Assembly (NCBI RefSeq): GCF_024213375.1
Contig: NZ_JANAVJ010000006.1
Span: 62,001-126,000 of the forward strand
Direction of reading: 5' to 3'
Length of the DNA stretch: 64,000 nt
DNA from: Paenibacillus sp. MZ04-78.2
GTDB taxonomy: Bacteria; Bacillota; Bacilli; Paenibacillales; NBRC-103111
Shown: in pieces, positions 25,400 to 34,591 of the stretch
Layout: each line of letters starts with the position of its first letter
Numbering within the stretch: position 1 is the stretch's first letter
Translations under genes and position numbers: made by a program
The notes under the pieces: generated by a model
Seen by the model: the letters and a program-made list of their open reading frames with translations, nothing else
The model's database searches: none
What the model was told of the DNA's origin: nothing

Positions 25400-26014
25400 T
25401 CAGTCCGCGCCCGTAAGCTCGTTCCAATTCACGACGTCGGTGCAGAGATGCCGGATCAAGCCCGGCTCGTGGCTGACGACGAGCACGCCGAGCTGCCGTT
25501 GCCGTGCGATCACGAGCACGGCCTGCCATATTTGCGCCTGCGTGATCGCGTCGAGCATCGTCGTCATTTCGTCGGCGATGAGAAACCGCGTTTGCGGCCC
25601 GAGCGCCCGCGCGACGCAGAACCGCTGCAGCTCGCCGCCGGACAATTCGCCGGGGCGGCGGCGGAGCCATTCCTGCTCGATGCCCAGCGCCTCCAAGAGC
25701 GCCGGATCGGGCGCTCCGCCTTCGCGCAGGACGCGGTGCATCGGCCACTTCGGATTCACCGCCTTCTCCGGGTGCTGGAAGACGAGCTGCACCGGGTGGT
25801 AGCCGCTGCGCGGGAGGAGATTGCCGCCTAAAGTAATGCGCCCTTCCGGCGGCTCCTCATACCCGGCCAGCAGCCGGCCGAGCGTCGTCTTGCCGCAGCC
25901 GCTCGGACCGACGAGTCCGGTCAATTCCCCCGGCGTTAGCGTCAGATCGACACCCCGGAACAGCCAAACGTCCCGGCCGCGCCGGTACCCAAGACCTCGC
26001 GCTTCAAGTCGCAT
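25400..26014 (-). CDS. Peptide/nickel-class ABC importer ATPase (DppF/NikE type)
   Basis: A 204-residue ATP-binding subunit, shorter than the usual 260-320 of this class. Walker A GPSGCGKTT (residues 36-44), Q-loop VFQHPEKAVNP, signature LSGGELQRF, Walker B FLIADEMTTMLDAI and H-loop VVSHE are all present. The usual C-terminal oligopeptide-transporter extension is missing, so it is close to the minimal domain. It overlaps the preceding ATPase gene by 11 bases and is the last gene of a five-gene import operon. Confidence 0.87.
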   Translation of the reverse strand: MRLEARGLGYRRGRDVWLFRGVDLTLTPGELTGLVGPSGCGKTTLGRLLAGYEEPPEGRITLGGNLLPRSGYHPVQLVFQHPEKAVNPKWPMHRVLREGGAPDPALLEALGIEQEWLRRRPGELSGGELQRFCVARALGPQTRFLIADEMTTMLDAITQAQIWQAVLVIARQRQLGVLVVSHEPGLIRHLCTDVVNWNELTGAD

Positions 26015-26957
26015 GGATGCACCTCACCGTCCCGCCGCGCAGCTCCCGCATCTCCGGCCGTTCGCGGCTGCAATCCGGGCCGGCCGCGGCGCAGCGCGGC
26101 GCGAACAAGCAGCCCGGCGGCAGCGCGGACGGATGCGGCTGGACGCCGGGAATCGGCGTGAAGCCGTTCTGCGGCAGCGCCTGCCAGAGCGCCCGGCTGT
26201 ACGGATGGCGCAGCCGCGCTCCGTCGCCGGAGAAGTCGGCGGCGGGCGACGTTTCGACCGTCGTCCCGGCATAAAAGACGGCGACGTTGTCCGCGAAGGG
26301 AAGCACCGACTCGATGTCGTGAGTGATGAGCAGCACGGCGCAGCCTTCGTCCGCCAGCTCGCGGAAGCGGCTTAGCGTTTCCCGCACCGCCGCGGGGTCG
26401 AGGCCGGGCGTCGGCTCATCGGCAATGACAAGCCGCGGGCCGCCGACCGTCGCCGTCGAGACGAGCACCCGCCGCGCCATGCCGCCCGACAGCTGGAACG
26501 GGAACAGCCGCTCGGTCCCGGAGGCGAGACGGTAGCGGTCGAAGATGCGGCGGACTGCGGCGACCGCATCGCCCTCGCGGACCGAGCTCCGCACTTGGTC
26601 GCCTACCCGCATCAGCGGGTCGAGGAAATTGACCGATTGCGGCACCAGCGCAATCTCCTTGCCGCGCAGCGCCTCCTGCCGGGCAGGGGTCAGCGGTTCG
26701 CCCTCGTACCGCAGCGTCCCGGAGACGGCCGCATTGTCCGGCAGGATGCCGAGGATCGCGTGGGCAAGCAGGCTTTTGCCGGAGCCGCTCGATCCGACGA
26801 CCGCGAGCAGCTCGCCCTGTCCGATCGTGAGATGCAGGCTGCGGATGACCTCGACTGTGGACTGCCGCAGTCCGCGGTCGTACCGCGTGAAAGCAACGGA
26901 CAAATCGTTCACTTCAAGTACGGGCACATGAATAGGTTCAGGCATAGATTCAGGCAC
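26004..26957 (-). CDS. Peptide/nickel-class ABC importer ATPase (DppD/NikD type)
   Basis: A 317-residue ATPase. Walker A GSSGSGKS, Q-loop LVPQSVNFLDPLM, signature LSGGMARRV (Met-Ala-Arg replaces the usual Gln-Arg-Gln), Walker B LVIADEPTPGLDP and H-loop LITHDIE are seen. The C-terminus has the oligopeptide/dipeptide extension with a Cys-rich PGCLFAPRCAAAGPDCSRER, which binds an Fe-S cluster in some relatives. The start is GTG 26957 with GGAGG ten bases before it. The substrate is a peptide or a metal chelate. Confidence 0.88.
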   Translation of the reverse strand: MPESMPEPIHVPVLEVNDLSVAFTRYDRGLRQSTVEVIRSLHLTIGQGELLAVVGSSGSGKSLLAHAILGILPDNAAVSGTLRYEGEPLTPARQEALRGKEIALVPQSVNFLDPLMRVGDQVRSSVREGDAVAAVRRIFDRYRLASGTERLFPFQLSGGMARRVLVSTATVGGPRLVIADEPTPGLDPAAVRETLSRFRELADEGCAVLLITHDIESVLPFADNVAVFYAGTTVETSPAADFSGDGARLRHPYSRALWQALPQNGFTPIPGVQPHPSALPPGCLFAPRCAAAGPDCSRERPEMRELRGGTVRCIHAT

Positions 26958-27003
26958 GTTTCGCCAAGCCTCCTCTTTTGGTCATGCTGCGGGGTCGGAT
27001 GCT

Positions 27004-27873
27004 TCAATTCTGCGGATTCCGCGGATCGAGCAGCAGACGCAGACTCTCCCCGGCCCGGTCGAACGCCCGGACGACGATCAGCAGGCAGAGGCCGGGGAAG
27101 ACGGCCAGCCACCACATGCCGGTCGACAAATAGCGCATCGACTCGGACAAAATAATGCCGATCGCTGGCTGGTGTGGCGACAAGCCCAGGCCGATAAACG
27201 TCACGCCTGCTTCATGCAGAATGGCATGCGGGAACAAAAGCAGCAGCCCGACGAGCAGCTGCGGCAGCAGGTGGGGCAGCATATGCCGCGTCGCCACTTG
27301 CCAGCGGGACTGTCCGAGCCGCCGCGAAATTTGCACGAATTCGGCGCTACGCAGCTGTAGTACTTCCGCACGAATGACCCGCGCCAAGCTCGGCCAGTGT
27401 GTCAAGGCGATGCCGATCACGATGCCGCGCATGCCTCCGCCACAGACGAACGCGATCAGAATGAGCGTGACGAGATGCGGCACGCTCAGAAACAAGTCGA
27501 TCAGCCAAGCGACGATCCGGTCGGCCGTCCGGCCCATCGTCGCGGCAATCAGCCCGAGCGAAGCCGCAATGACGACGCTGGAAAGGGCACCGATCAAGCC
27601 TACCTGTACGCTTAATGCAAGGCCTTTGAGGGTGCGGGTAAACATATCTCGCCCAAGCCAGTCGGTGCCGAACGGATGCTGCAGTGACGGCGGCAGATTG
27701 CGCCATTCCAGCCGGGTGGACAGATTGTCTGGGCTGAGCAGCAGCCCGATGAACAGGGTTCCCAGAATCAGCACGGCCGCGCCGATCGCCGCAAGCAGCG
27801 CCCGATGCCTCCGGCCAAGCCGGGCACGCGGCCGCAAGCGTTCCGTATCGTTGATCGTCCGTAGATTACTCAT
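27004..27873 (-). CDS. Peptide/nickel-class ABC importer permease (DppC/NikC type)
   Basis: A 289-residue permease with about six helices. It has the N-terminal motif LIGLLLSPDNLSTRLEWRNL-type region and PFGTDWLGRDMFTRTLKGL, diagnostic of the DppC family, and the coupling-loop region around RVIRAEVLQLRSAEFVQISR. It begins at ATG 27873, overlapping the upstream permease gene by 4 bases, with GGGAGGGAC as ribosome site. Confidence 0.88.
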   Translation of the reverse strand: MSNLRTINDTERLRPRARLGRRHRALLAAIGAAVLILGTLFIGLLLSPDNLSTRLEWRNLPPSLQHPFGTDWLGRDMFTRTLKGLALSVQVGLIGALSSVVIAASLGLIAATMGRTADRIVAWLIDLFLSVPHLVTLILIAFVCGGGMRGIVIGIALTHWPSLARVIRAEVLQLRSAEFVQISRRLGQSRWQVATRHMLPHLLPQLLVGLLLLFPHAILHEAGVTFIGLGLSPHQPAIGIILSESMRYLSTGMWWLAVFPGLCLLIVVRAFDRAGESLRLLLDPRNPQN

Positions 27874-28859
27874 AGCGCCCGTCCCTCCCGGATTCGCGGA
27901 TCGACCAAGCGGTAGAGCAAATCCGCGATCAGATTGCCGGTGAACACGAACAGGGCGCTGAACAGCACGATGCCGAGCAGCAGCGGAACGTCGCCCCGCA
28001 GCCCTGCTTCGACGGTGGCCTGTCCGAGGCCGGGATAAGAAAATACCTGCTCGGCCAAGACGGCCCCGCCGAATAGCTCGCTGAACGCGGTGAACTGGAG
28101 CGACAAGGCGGGCAGCGCGATATTGCGCAGGCCGTGCCGCCGGAACAGCCGGAAGCCGCGCTCGCCGCGGGCCCGGGCGAACAGCACGTAGTCGCTGCCC
28201 AGCACGTCGAGCAGCTTTTGCCTCGTATGCAGCGCGATATTCGAGATGCCGACGACGCTTAAGGTCAGCGCGGGCAGAATTATATGCTGCACCCGGTCGC
28301 TCCACGTGACCTCCTGCGCCAGCACCCCGGCAGGGACGCCCAGCGCGACCGGAAACCAGCCCAGCCACACCCCGAACAGCAGAAGCAGCAGCAGGCCCAT
28401 CCAGAACGCGGGCGTGGAGGCCAGCGTATAGCAGTACCATTGGATCAGCCGGTCGATCCACGTATCTTTCTTCATCGCGGCCAAGCTGCCTGCCGCAAAG
28501 CCGAGCAGGCCGGACAGCAGCCAAGCGGCGATCATTAGCGCCAGCGAACCGGCGAACCGCTCGCCGATCACCTCCGCCACCGGCCGGCGGTAAATCATGG
28601 AGGTGCCAAGGTCGCCTTGCAGTAGAGCGGCTCCCCAATTCGCGAAGCGTTCGGCCGGGGGCTTGTCGAGTCCCCAATGCTCGGCGATCTGCTGCCGCTG
28701 CTCCGGGCTCACCCGCGTCATGTCGGCCCCGACGTAGGCTTGAATCGGATCGATGGGGGAGGCGCTGACGAGCACGAAGGAAATCGCGCTGATCGCCGCC
28801 AGCAATGTGACCAGCCGGACCGCTTTCAAGCCTAAAAACGTAAGCAAGCTGCGCATCAT
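27870..28859 (-). CDS. Peptide/nickel-class ABC importer permease (DppB/NikB type)
   Basis: A 329-residue permease with the DppB N-terminal pattern (LFVLVSASPIDPIQAYVGAD-type start with SPIDPIQAYVG), six helices, the extracytoplasmic region around LDKPPAERFANWGAALLQGD and a coupling loop at LGSDYVLFARARGERGFRLF. It follows the binding-protein gene by 22 bases and overlaps the next permease gene. It works in a five-part importer with the neighbouring genes. Confidence 0.88.
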   Translation of the reverse strand: MMRSLLTFLGLKAVRLVTLLAAISAISFVLVSASPIDPIQAYVGADMTRVSPEQRQQIAEHWGLDKPPAERFANWGAALLQGDLGTSMIYRRPVAEVIGERFAGSLALMIAAWLLSGLLGFAAGSLAAMKKDTWIDRLIQWYCYTLASTPAFWMGLLLLLLFGVWLGWFPVALGVPAGVLAQEVTWSDRVQHIILPALTLSVVGISNIALHTRQKLLDVLGSDYVLFARARGERGFRLFRRHGLRNIALPALSLQFTAFSELFGGAVLAEQVFSYPGLGQATVEAGLRGDVPLLLGIVLFSALFVFTGNLIADLLYRLVDPRIREGRAL

Positions 28860-28881
28860 CTCATAACCTCATTTTCCGGGC

Positions 28882-30492
28882 CTAGTACATCCAATTCCAT
28901 TCTTCGATATTGTCCGTAACCGGCCAGCCGTGGCCGTGCGGATGAATGCGCTGCTTCCCGATATTCAGCTTGTCCTTGACCAAATACAGATGGTCGATGT
29001 TAACCAGCCACGCCCATGGCGCGTCGCCCTGCGCGCTGACGCCAGTCGTGCCGTCCCATTGGGCTTTTTTCCAAAATTCCCAGGCGTCCTCTTCCTTCGT
29101 GGCCCGGAGCGCCTTGTCCATCCAGGCGTCAACCGCCGGATTGCTGTAATACCCGTTGTTGTAATATTCGATGCCGCGGTATTTGCTGCTGTACACGTTG
29201 TACATTTCGAGCGGATCGTTGCTACCCCAGCCCATCATGACAGCGCTGGAATGCATCAGCTTCTTGATATCGTCCCAGCTCTTGCCTTCGACGCTCACTT
29301 GAATGCCGACCGGCTTCAGCATGTCGGCCACGGCCAGTGCCAGCGATTGCCGCGTTACGTCGCCCGGAGGGTAGATGAGCGGAAATTGCGCTTTGAGCGC
29401 TCCCTTCTCCAAGATGCCGTCGCCGTCGGCGTCTTTCCAGCCCGCATCGGCGAGCAGCTTCTTCGCGCCTTCGACATCGGCGTCGGGGGTGACTGTCTGC
29501 GGATTCCACCAGGGCAGCCGGTCGTTGATGGTGTAGGCCGGCGTGCCGTGGCCTTCCAGCACGCCTTGGACCAGCGCTTTGCGGTCGATTGCCGTGTTGA
29601 CGGCTTTGCGGATCGCGATATCGGCCGTCACATCGTTGCCGATGGGATTGCCGTCCTTCGTAGTAAGCCCGGAACGGGTATAAGGGAACACGATGCCGCG
29701 GTTGTCCACGGTATGTACGGCTTCGACCCGCATCCCGGCGACCGGCTGCTTGCTGAAGGCGGCGGGGATGTAGGCGGCGTCCACTTTTCCGGCTTTGGCG
29801 GCGGCATAAGCGGCATCCTCGTTCAGGAACAGAAACGTCAGCTTTTTGAAAAACGGCTTCGGCCCGTAATAATCGGGATTCGCCTCGACGATCACCTGCT
29901 GGCCCCGGTCCCACTGCACAAGCTTGTACGGCCCGGACCCGACCGGCTTCTGGGCATAGTCTTTGCCGTGGGCGTGCTTCGGCACGATGCCTGTCTGGAC
30001 GAGCAGCGTCAGGAACGTCGATTGCGGCTCCTTGAGCGTAAACTTGACCGTGGCGGCATCCGCGGCTTCGACGCTCTTCATATTCGTGAGATCGATAATG
30101 GAGCCGTTTTTGGACGCCGCTTCGAACGTATACTGCACATCGGCGGCTGTCACCGGCTTGCCGTCGGAAAACTTCGCGTCGCTCCGCAGCTTGACGGTCC
30201 ATACCGTTCCGTCACCGCTCACCTCGTAGCCGGTTGCCAGATCGTTTACAAGTTTCATTTCGGCATTCCGCTTCAGCAGTGTGCTCTGAAACAGCGGCGA
30301 GCCGTACCGTCCCCAGCCGGTCGTCGGATCGAAACCGGCCTCCGGCTCGGAGCCGACGGCCAGGATCAGCCCGTCCTTGGCGGCGGCAACCGGGGGTTCT
30401 TCTTTTTTAGCGGTCGGGGTGGTGCATCCGGTTAAGATAAGGCCAAAAATAATTCCCCATAAGATCACCCTGAACATTGCAGGCTTGTTCAC
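28882..30492 (-). CDS. Peptide/nickel-class ABC importer substrate-binding lipoprotein
   Basis: A 536-residue SBP_bac_5 family lipoprotein. The lipobox is LILTGC. Family motifs are DPTTGWGRYGSPLFQSTLLK, YEVSGDGTVWTVKLRSDAKF and SDGKPVTAADVQYTFEAA. The C-terminal part has DPLEMYNVYSSKYRG and DNIEEWNW at the end. The HPHGHGWPVTDN motif and shortish loops recall the nickel-binding branch (NikA/NikZ), so a metal or metal-chelate ligand is plausible, but peptide is not excluded. GTG 30492 is chosen for its GGAG spacing over the in-frame TTG 30507. No metal-responsive operator was spotted. Confidence 0.82.
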   Translation of the reverse strand: MNKPAMFRVILWGIIFGLILTGCTTPTAKKEEPPVAAAKDGLILAVGSEPEAGFDPTTGWGRYGSPLFQSTLLKRNAEMKLVNDLATGYEVSGDGTVWTVKLRSDAKFSDGKPVTAADVQYTFEAASKNGSIIDLTNMKSVEAADAATVKFTLKEPQSTFLTLLVQTGIVPKHAHGKDYAQKPVGSGPYKLVQWDRGQQVIVEANPDYYGPKPFFKKLTFLFLNEDAAYAAAKAGKVDAAYIPAAFSKQPVAGMRVEAVHTVDNRGIVFPYTRSGLTTKDGNPIGNDVTADIAIRKAVNTAIDRKALVQGVLEGHGTPAYTINDRLPWWNPQTVTPDADVEGAKKLLADAGWKDADGDGILEKGALKAQFPLIYPPGDVTRQSLALAVADMLKPVGIQVSVEGKSWDDIKKLMHSSAVMMGWGSNDPLEMYNVYSSKYRGIEYYNNGYYSNPAVDAWMDKALRATKEEDAWEFWKKAQWDGTTGVSAQGDAPWAWLVNIDHLYLVKDKLNIGKQRIHPHGHGWPVTDNIEEWNWMY

Positions 30493-30700
30493 GTTTCTCA
30501 ACTCCAAATCCGTAGTTATCTTACTCGTCCTTTTCCATCGTGTTACGATTTAAAAATATTGTAGCACACGCTATAGGGGGAGTCACTACACGAACGGACA
30601 AAAAAGCCGGCCGGACCCGGCGCTCAGGCGTCGTTTAGAATCGCTTGGAAAATGGAAAACTAAAGCCAGACAGTTGCATGAAAAAAATGCAATTCATCCG

Positions 30701-30730
30701 TTGACATAGGGTAGGTGGGTATAGTAATAT
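30701..30730 (+). promoter_or_regulatory. csoR promoter with CsoR-like operator
   Basis: TTGACA (30701-30706) and TAATAT (30725-30730) are 18 bases apart. The spacer holds TAGGGTAGGTGGGTATAG, a G-rich half-symmetric sequence like CsoR boxes, suggesting autoregulation by copper. Confidence 0.6.
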
Positions 30731-30753
30731 AAAGCCAAGAGGAGGGAAGGCAA

Positions 30754-31077
30754 TTGGAAAACAATACGGAGGCGGAACATTGCTGCTCCACGGACAGCGA
30801 GCGAAAAAGCCATCATTCCGATAAAGTTAAAGCCAATCTCGTCACCCGGTTGAACCGCATCGAAGGCCAGATCCGGGGCGTGAAGGGCATGATCGAGAAA
30901 GACACGTATTGCGACGACGTCCTTAACCAGATCGCCGCGATCCAATCGGCGCTGAACGGCGTCGGCAAGCTGCTGCTCGAAGGCCATATGAAGTCCTGCG
31001 TCATCGAGCGCATTCAAGCGGGCGAGCACGAAGTCGTCGATGAATTGCTTACCACCATCCAAAAATTAATGAAATAA
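30754..31077 (+). CDS. csoR: Copper-sensing repressor CsoR
   Basis: A 107-residue all-helical repressor with the copper ligands Cys53, His78 and Cys82 (TYCDDVLNQ, GHMKSC) and the DNA-contact Arg residues in NRIEGQIRGVKGMI. Binding of Cu(I) releases it from operators at copper genes. It has an extra N-terminal His/Cys-containing tail of about 25 residues (HCCSTDSERKSHH). The start is TTG 30754 after GAGGAGGGAAGG. It is followed 13 bases later by copZ; a CsoR box lies before copA. Confidence 0.93.
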   Translation: MENNTEAEHCCSTDSERKSHHSDKVKANLVTRLNRIEGQIRGVKGMIEKDTYCDDVLNQIAAIQSALNGVGKLLLEGHMKSCVIERIQAGEHEVVDELLTTIQKLMK

Positions 31078-31090
31078 GGAGCGATCCCCT

Positions 31091-31291
31091 ATGCAAACCA
31101 TTACGTTGAAAGTCGAAGGCATGTCCTGCAATCATTGCGTCAATTCCATTGAAGGGGCTTTGAAGAACATCGGCGCGACCGGCAAGGTCGACTTGGCCGC
31201 GAAATCCGTTCAAGTGCAGTACGAAGAGTCGAAAACGAATCCGGATGCGATCAAAGCTGCGATTGAAGATCAAGGCTACGACGTGGTTTAA
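31091..31291 (+). CDS. copZ: Copper chaperone CopZ
   Basis: A 66-residue heavy-metal-associated domain with the Cu(I)-binding motif GMSCNHC (Cys13 and Cys16). It passes Cu(I) to the ATPase CopA encoded next. AAGGAGCGATCCC precedes the ATG. It is transcribed with csoR. Confidence 0.93.
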   Translation: MQTITLKVEGMSCNHCVNSIEGALKNIGATGKVDLAAKSVQVQYEESKTNPDAIKAAIEDQGYDVV

Positions 31292-31350
31292 TCCGGGTTT
31301 CACCGGTTTTGCCGAGGCGCGGCTCCGGCCGCTCCCTTTTTTTGATTAAA

Positions 31351-31371
31351 ATATACCCCATACGGGTATAT
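31351..31371 (+). promoter_or_regulatory. CsoR operator before copA
   Basis: ATATACCCCATACGGGTATA (31351-31370) is a classic CsoR box, TACCC...GGGTA with a dyad. It lies 21 bases before the copA start codon, so copA has its own copper-inducible promoter. Confidence 0.85.
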
Positions 31372-31391
31372 TGGAGAAGAGGTGCTTAGCG

Positions 31392-33635
31392 ATGGAACAG
31401 CGATTGGAACAACAACAGCAGCCGGATCAGCAGCAAGCCTCGCTTGCTATTACGGGCATGACCTGCGCAGCCTGCGCGAACCGGATCGAGAAGGGCTTGA
31501 ACAAGCTCCCCGGCGTCGGGAAAGCGACGGTGAATTTTGCGCTGGAGACGGCCCACGTCGAATACGCCGGGCAGGCGGTATCGGTGGACGAGATGATCCG
31601 GAAGGTCGAGCAGCTCGGCTATAAAGCGGGGCTGAAGGAGGAACGGAAGGACGACGGCGACCACCGGCAAAAAGAAATTGCCGCGCATCGCACGAAGCTG
31701 ATTTTCTCCGCTATTCTTTCGTTCCCGCTGCTGTGGGCGATGGTCAGCCACTTTTCGTTCACCTCGTGGATTTACTTGCCGGACGCGCTGATGAATCCGT
31801 GGGTGCAGCTTGCGCTTGCGACGCCGGTGCAGTTCATCATCGGCTTGCCGTTCTATACCGGCGCTTACAAAGCGCTGCGCAACAAGAGCTCGAACATGGA
31901 TGTGCTCGTCGCGCTGGGTACGTCGGCGGCTTATTTTTACAGCCTGTACCTGACGCTGGAATGGGCCGCGGCAGGCTCTCCGTCGCACCATGGCATGCCT
32001 TCCATGTATTACGAGACGAGCGCCGTGCTGATCACGTTGATCGTGATGGGCAAATGGTTCGAAGCGCTGGCGAAGGGCCGCTCCTCGGAAGCGATCAAGA
32101 AGCTGATGGGCCTGCAGGCCAAAACGGCGCTTGTCGTCCGTGACGGCGTCGAGCTGAACGTGCCGGTGGAAGAGGTGCTGGCCGGAGACGTCGTGCTGGT
32201 GAAGCCGGGCGAGAAAATTCCGGTTGACGGCCTTGTCCTCGACGGCATGTCGGCGGTCGACGAATCGATGTTGACCGGCGAAAGCATCCCGGTCGAGAAA
32301 AAGCCGGGCGACGCCGTCATCGGCGCTACCGTCAACCGGAACGGCAGTCTGCGGGTCAAAGCGACGAAGGTCGGCAAAGAAACGGCGTTGGCGCAAATTG
32401 TCCGGGTCGTCGAAGACGCGCAAGGCTCGAAGGCCCCGATTCAGCGGGTAGCCGACCGGATCTCCGGCATCTTCGTGCCGATCGTCGTCGGGATTGCGGT
32501 GCTTACGTTCTTGATCTGGTATTTTGCGGTTGTTCCGGGCGAATTCGCCAATGCGCTAGAGAAAGCGATCGCCGTCCTCGTCATTGCATGCCCTTGTGCG
32601 CTGGGGCTCGCGACGCCGACCTCCATCATGGCCGGATCGGGCCGCGCGGCGGAGTTCGGGATTTTGTTCAAGGGCGGAGAGCATCTGGAATCGATGCACC
32701 GGATCGATACGATTGTGCTGGATAAAACCGGCACCGTCACCAAAGGGAAGCCGGAGCTGACCGATGTAAGCATCGAAGCTGCGGACGAAGCGACGGTTCT
32801 GCGCCTAGTTGCTTCCGCCGAGAAGCAATCCGAGCACCCGCTGGCGGAAGCGATTGTGGAAGGTATCCGCTCGAAAGGCATCGCGTTCTCCGAAGCGGAA
32901 CGGTTCGAGGCGATTCCGGGCTACGGCATCGCCGCCGTTGTCGAAGGCCGCGAGGTGCTGGTCGGCACCCGCAAGCTGCTGCGGCGCGAAGGGATCGAAT
33001 TCGCGCAGGCCGAGGGTGTCATGGAGCGGCTGGAATCCGAGGGCAAAACCGCGATGCTGATCGCCGTGGACCGGCAGTATGCCGGTATGGTTGCGGTAGC
33101 GGACGCGGTCAAAGAAACGTCGCAAGAAGCGATTGCCCGCTTGAAGCAGGAAGGCATCGAGGTCATCATGATCACCGGCGACAACCGCCGGACAGCGGAG
33201 GCGATCGCCCGCCAGGTAGGCATCGACCGCGTGCTGGCCGAGGTGCTGCCGGAAGGGAAGGCCGCCGAGGTGAAGAAGCTGCAGGCGGAAGGGCGCAAGG
33301 TCGCCATGGTCGGCGACGGCATCAACGATGCGCCGGCGCTTGCGACGGCCGACGTCGGCATCGCCGTCGGCACGGGGACGGACATCGCCATTGAAGCGGC
33401 TGACGTGACGCTCATGCAGGGCGATCTCATCCGCTTGCCGGACGCCGCGGCGATGAGCCGGAAAACGATGGCGAACATCAAGCAAAACTTGTTCTGGGCG
33501 CTGGCGTACAACACGCTCGGCATTCCGATCGCTGCGCTGGGCTTCCTTGCCCCGTGGGTGGCGGGAGCCGCGATGGCGCTGAGCTCGGTATCGGTGGTGC
33601 TCAATGCGCTCCGATTACAGAAGGTGAAGCTCTAA
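31392..33635 (+). CDS. copA: Cu(I)-exporting P1B-type ATPase
   Basis: A 747-residue P-type ATPase. It has one N-terminal heavy-metal domain (GMTCAACAN, Cys25/Cys28) after a Gln-rich start, eight membrane helices, and the actuator motif TGES (SMLTGESIP). The Cu(I)-specific helix motif [10 protein letters not shown], phosphorylation site [17 protein letters not shown] (HP motif) and [11 protein letters not shown] are all intact. It exports Cu(I) with ATP. ATG 31392 is preferred over TTG 31371 since GAAGAGGTG spaces better. Its stop codon touches the start of a 173-bp inverted repeat. Confidence 0.95.
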   Translation: MEQRLEQQQQPDQQQASLAITGMTCAACANRIEKGLNKLPGVGKATVNFALETAHVEYAGQAVSVDEMIRKVEQLGYKAGLKEERKDDGDHRQKEIAAHRTKLIFSAILSFPLLWAMVSHFSFTSWIYLPDALMNPWVQLALATPVQFIIGLPFYTGAYKALRNKSSNMDVLVALGTSAAYFYSLYLTLEWAAAGSPSHHGMPSMYYETSAVLITLIVMGKWFEALAKGRSSEAIKKLMGLQAKTALVVRDGVELNVPVEEVLAGDVVLVKPGEKIPVDGLVLDGMSAVDESMLTGESIPVEKKPGDAVIGATVNRNGSLRVKATKVGKETALAQIVRVVEDAQGSKAPIQRVADRISGIFVPIVVGIAVLTFLIWYFAVVPGEFANALEKAIAVLVIACPCALGLATPTSIMAGSGRAAEFGILFKGGEHLESMHRIDTIVLDKTGTVTKGKPELTDVSIEAADEATVLRLVASAEKQSEHPLAEAIVEGIRSKGIAFSEAERFEAIPGYGIAAVVEGREVLVGTRKLLRREGIEFAQAEGVMERLESEGKTAMLIAVDRQYAGMVAVADAVKETSQEAIARLKQEGIEVIMITGDNRRTAEAIARQVGIDRVLAEVLPEGKAAEVKKLQAEGRKVAMVGDGINDAPALATADVGIAVGTGTDIAIEAADVTLMQGDLIRLPDAAAMSRKTMANIKQNLFWALAYNTLGIPIAALGFLAPWVAGAAMALSSVSVVLNALRLQKVKL

Positions 33636-33807
33636 AAGTCCGGTGAATAACGAGCGGAGCAACGGAAAGCATTCTGTAGAAACGAAGGTGGTCGCCTTTG
33701 TTTCCGGATTTCAACCTCAAGAGGGGTTGTGTCATGTGGAAATCCGGGAACAACAGCGATCGGAAGAATGCTTTGGTTGCGCAGCGGCCTGTTATTCACC
33801 GGACTTT
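33635..33807. repeat. 173-bp near-palindromic element (giant hairpin) next to copA
   Basis: The ends are a perfect 17-bp inverted repeat, AAAGTCCGGTGAATAAC and GTTATTCACCGGACTTT. Further in, the two arms continue to match imperfectly for about 80 bases (for example AAAGCATTCT with AGAATGCTTT, and GGATTTC with GAAATCC), ending in a central CAACCTC/GAGGGGTTG stem. The left end overlaps the last base of the copA stop codon. It resembles a miniature inverted-repeat element, or could act as a large terminator. Confidence 0.8.
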
Positions 33808-33892
33808 CAAGCAGAGCGGAAGGCGGGTGCCCGGTTGCCGGGCGCCCTTCTTTCGGTGAATACGGATGTCGGAGAGGAGTTGCAAGGCCGCG

Positions 33893-34591
33893 GTGAACAA
33901 AACGATTCTCATGGTCGACGACGAAGCGAAAATCAGGGATGTCGTCACTTCTTATCTGCAAAAGGACGGGTACCGCACGCTAGAGTCCGCCAGCGGCTCG
34001 GAAGCGTTGGACGTGCTGGAGCGGGAGGCGGTCGATCTCGTCATTTTGGACCTGATGCTGCCCGATATGTCCGGCGAGGAGGTATGCCGGCGTCTCCGGC
34101 AAAGGTCTTCGCTGCCGGTCCTGATGCTGACGGCCAAGGTATCCGAGAACGACCGGGTGACCGGGCTGTCCATCGGCGCGGACGACTACGTGCTGAAGCC
34201 GTTCAGTCCGCGGGAGGTGGCCGCCCGGGTCCGGGCGATCCTGCGCCGCACGCAGGACGACGCTTTGCTGGCGGACCGGATGGCGTTCGGCGACGGCGAG
34301 CTGGTTATCCTCACGTTAAAGCGCGAAGTTTACAAGCAGGGCGATCCGGTCGCTCTGACGCCCAACGAATACAAGCTGCTGCTCACGCTTGCCCGCCACC
34401 CGGAGCGCTGCTTCACGAGAGACGAGCTGATCGAGAAGGTGCTCGGCTTCGACTTCGAAGGCGACGAGCGGACGATCGATCAACACGTCAAAAACCTGCG
34501 GCAGAAGATCGAGCCGGTTCCGAAAGCGCCGAGATATATTGTAACGGTGTACGGCGCAGGCTACCGGTTTGCCGGAGGAGTTTTGCCGTGA
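33893..34591 (+). CDS. OmpR-family response regulator
   Basis: A 232-residue regulator. The receiver domain has acidic Asp9/Asp10, phospho-acceptor Asp53 (LDLMLPDMSG) and Lys in YVLKPFSPREV. A winged-helix DNA-binding domain follows, with LTPNEYKLLLTLARHPERCF, then DERTIDQHVKNLRQKIE and YGAGYRFAG. GTG 33893 is preferred (AAGG 7 bases upstream; aligns with the usual NKTILMVDDE start); an ATG at 33866 is possible. It overlaps the kinase gene by 4 bases. The location after copA suggests copper or envelope-metal sensing, but that is only context. Confidence 0.9.
   Translation: MNKTILMVDDEAKIRDVVTSYLQKDGYRTLESASGSEALDVLEREAVDLVILDLMLPDMSGEEVCRRLRQRSSLPVLMLTAKVSENDRVTGLSIGADDYVLKPFSPREVAARVRAILRRTQDDALLADRMAFGDGELVILTLKREVYKQGDPVALTPNEYKLLLTLARHPERCFTRDELIEKVLGFDFEGDERTIDQHVKNLRQKIEPVPKAPRYIVTVYGAGYRFAGGVLP

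Noticed and set aside
27874-28677. Open minus-strand frame extending the DppC-like permease upstream
   Set aside because: Only the part from 27873 has permease character; the upstream extension overlaps the other permease gene in a different frame and is Arg-rich nonsense.
28930-30435. Plus-strand frame of about 500 codons opposite the binding-protein gene
   Set aside because: No domains; the minus strand shows a lipobox and SBP_bac_5 motifs.
33643-34587. Plus-strand frame running continuously into the histidine kinase from the palindrome region
   Set aside because: The kinase starts at GTG 34588 with a ribosome site and overlaps the regulator stop; upstream codons lie in another frame of the regulator gene.
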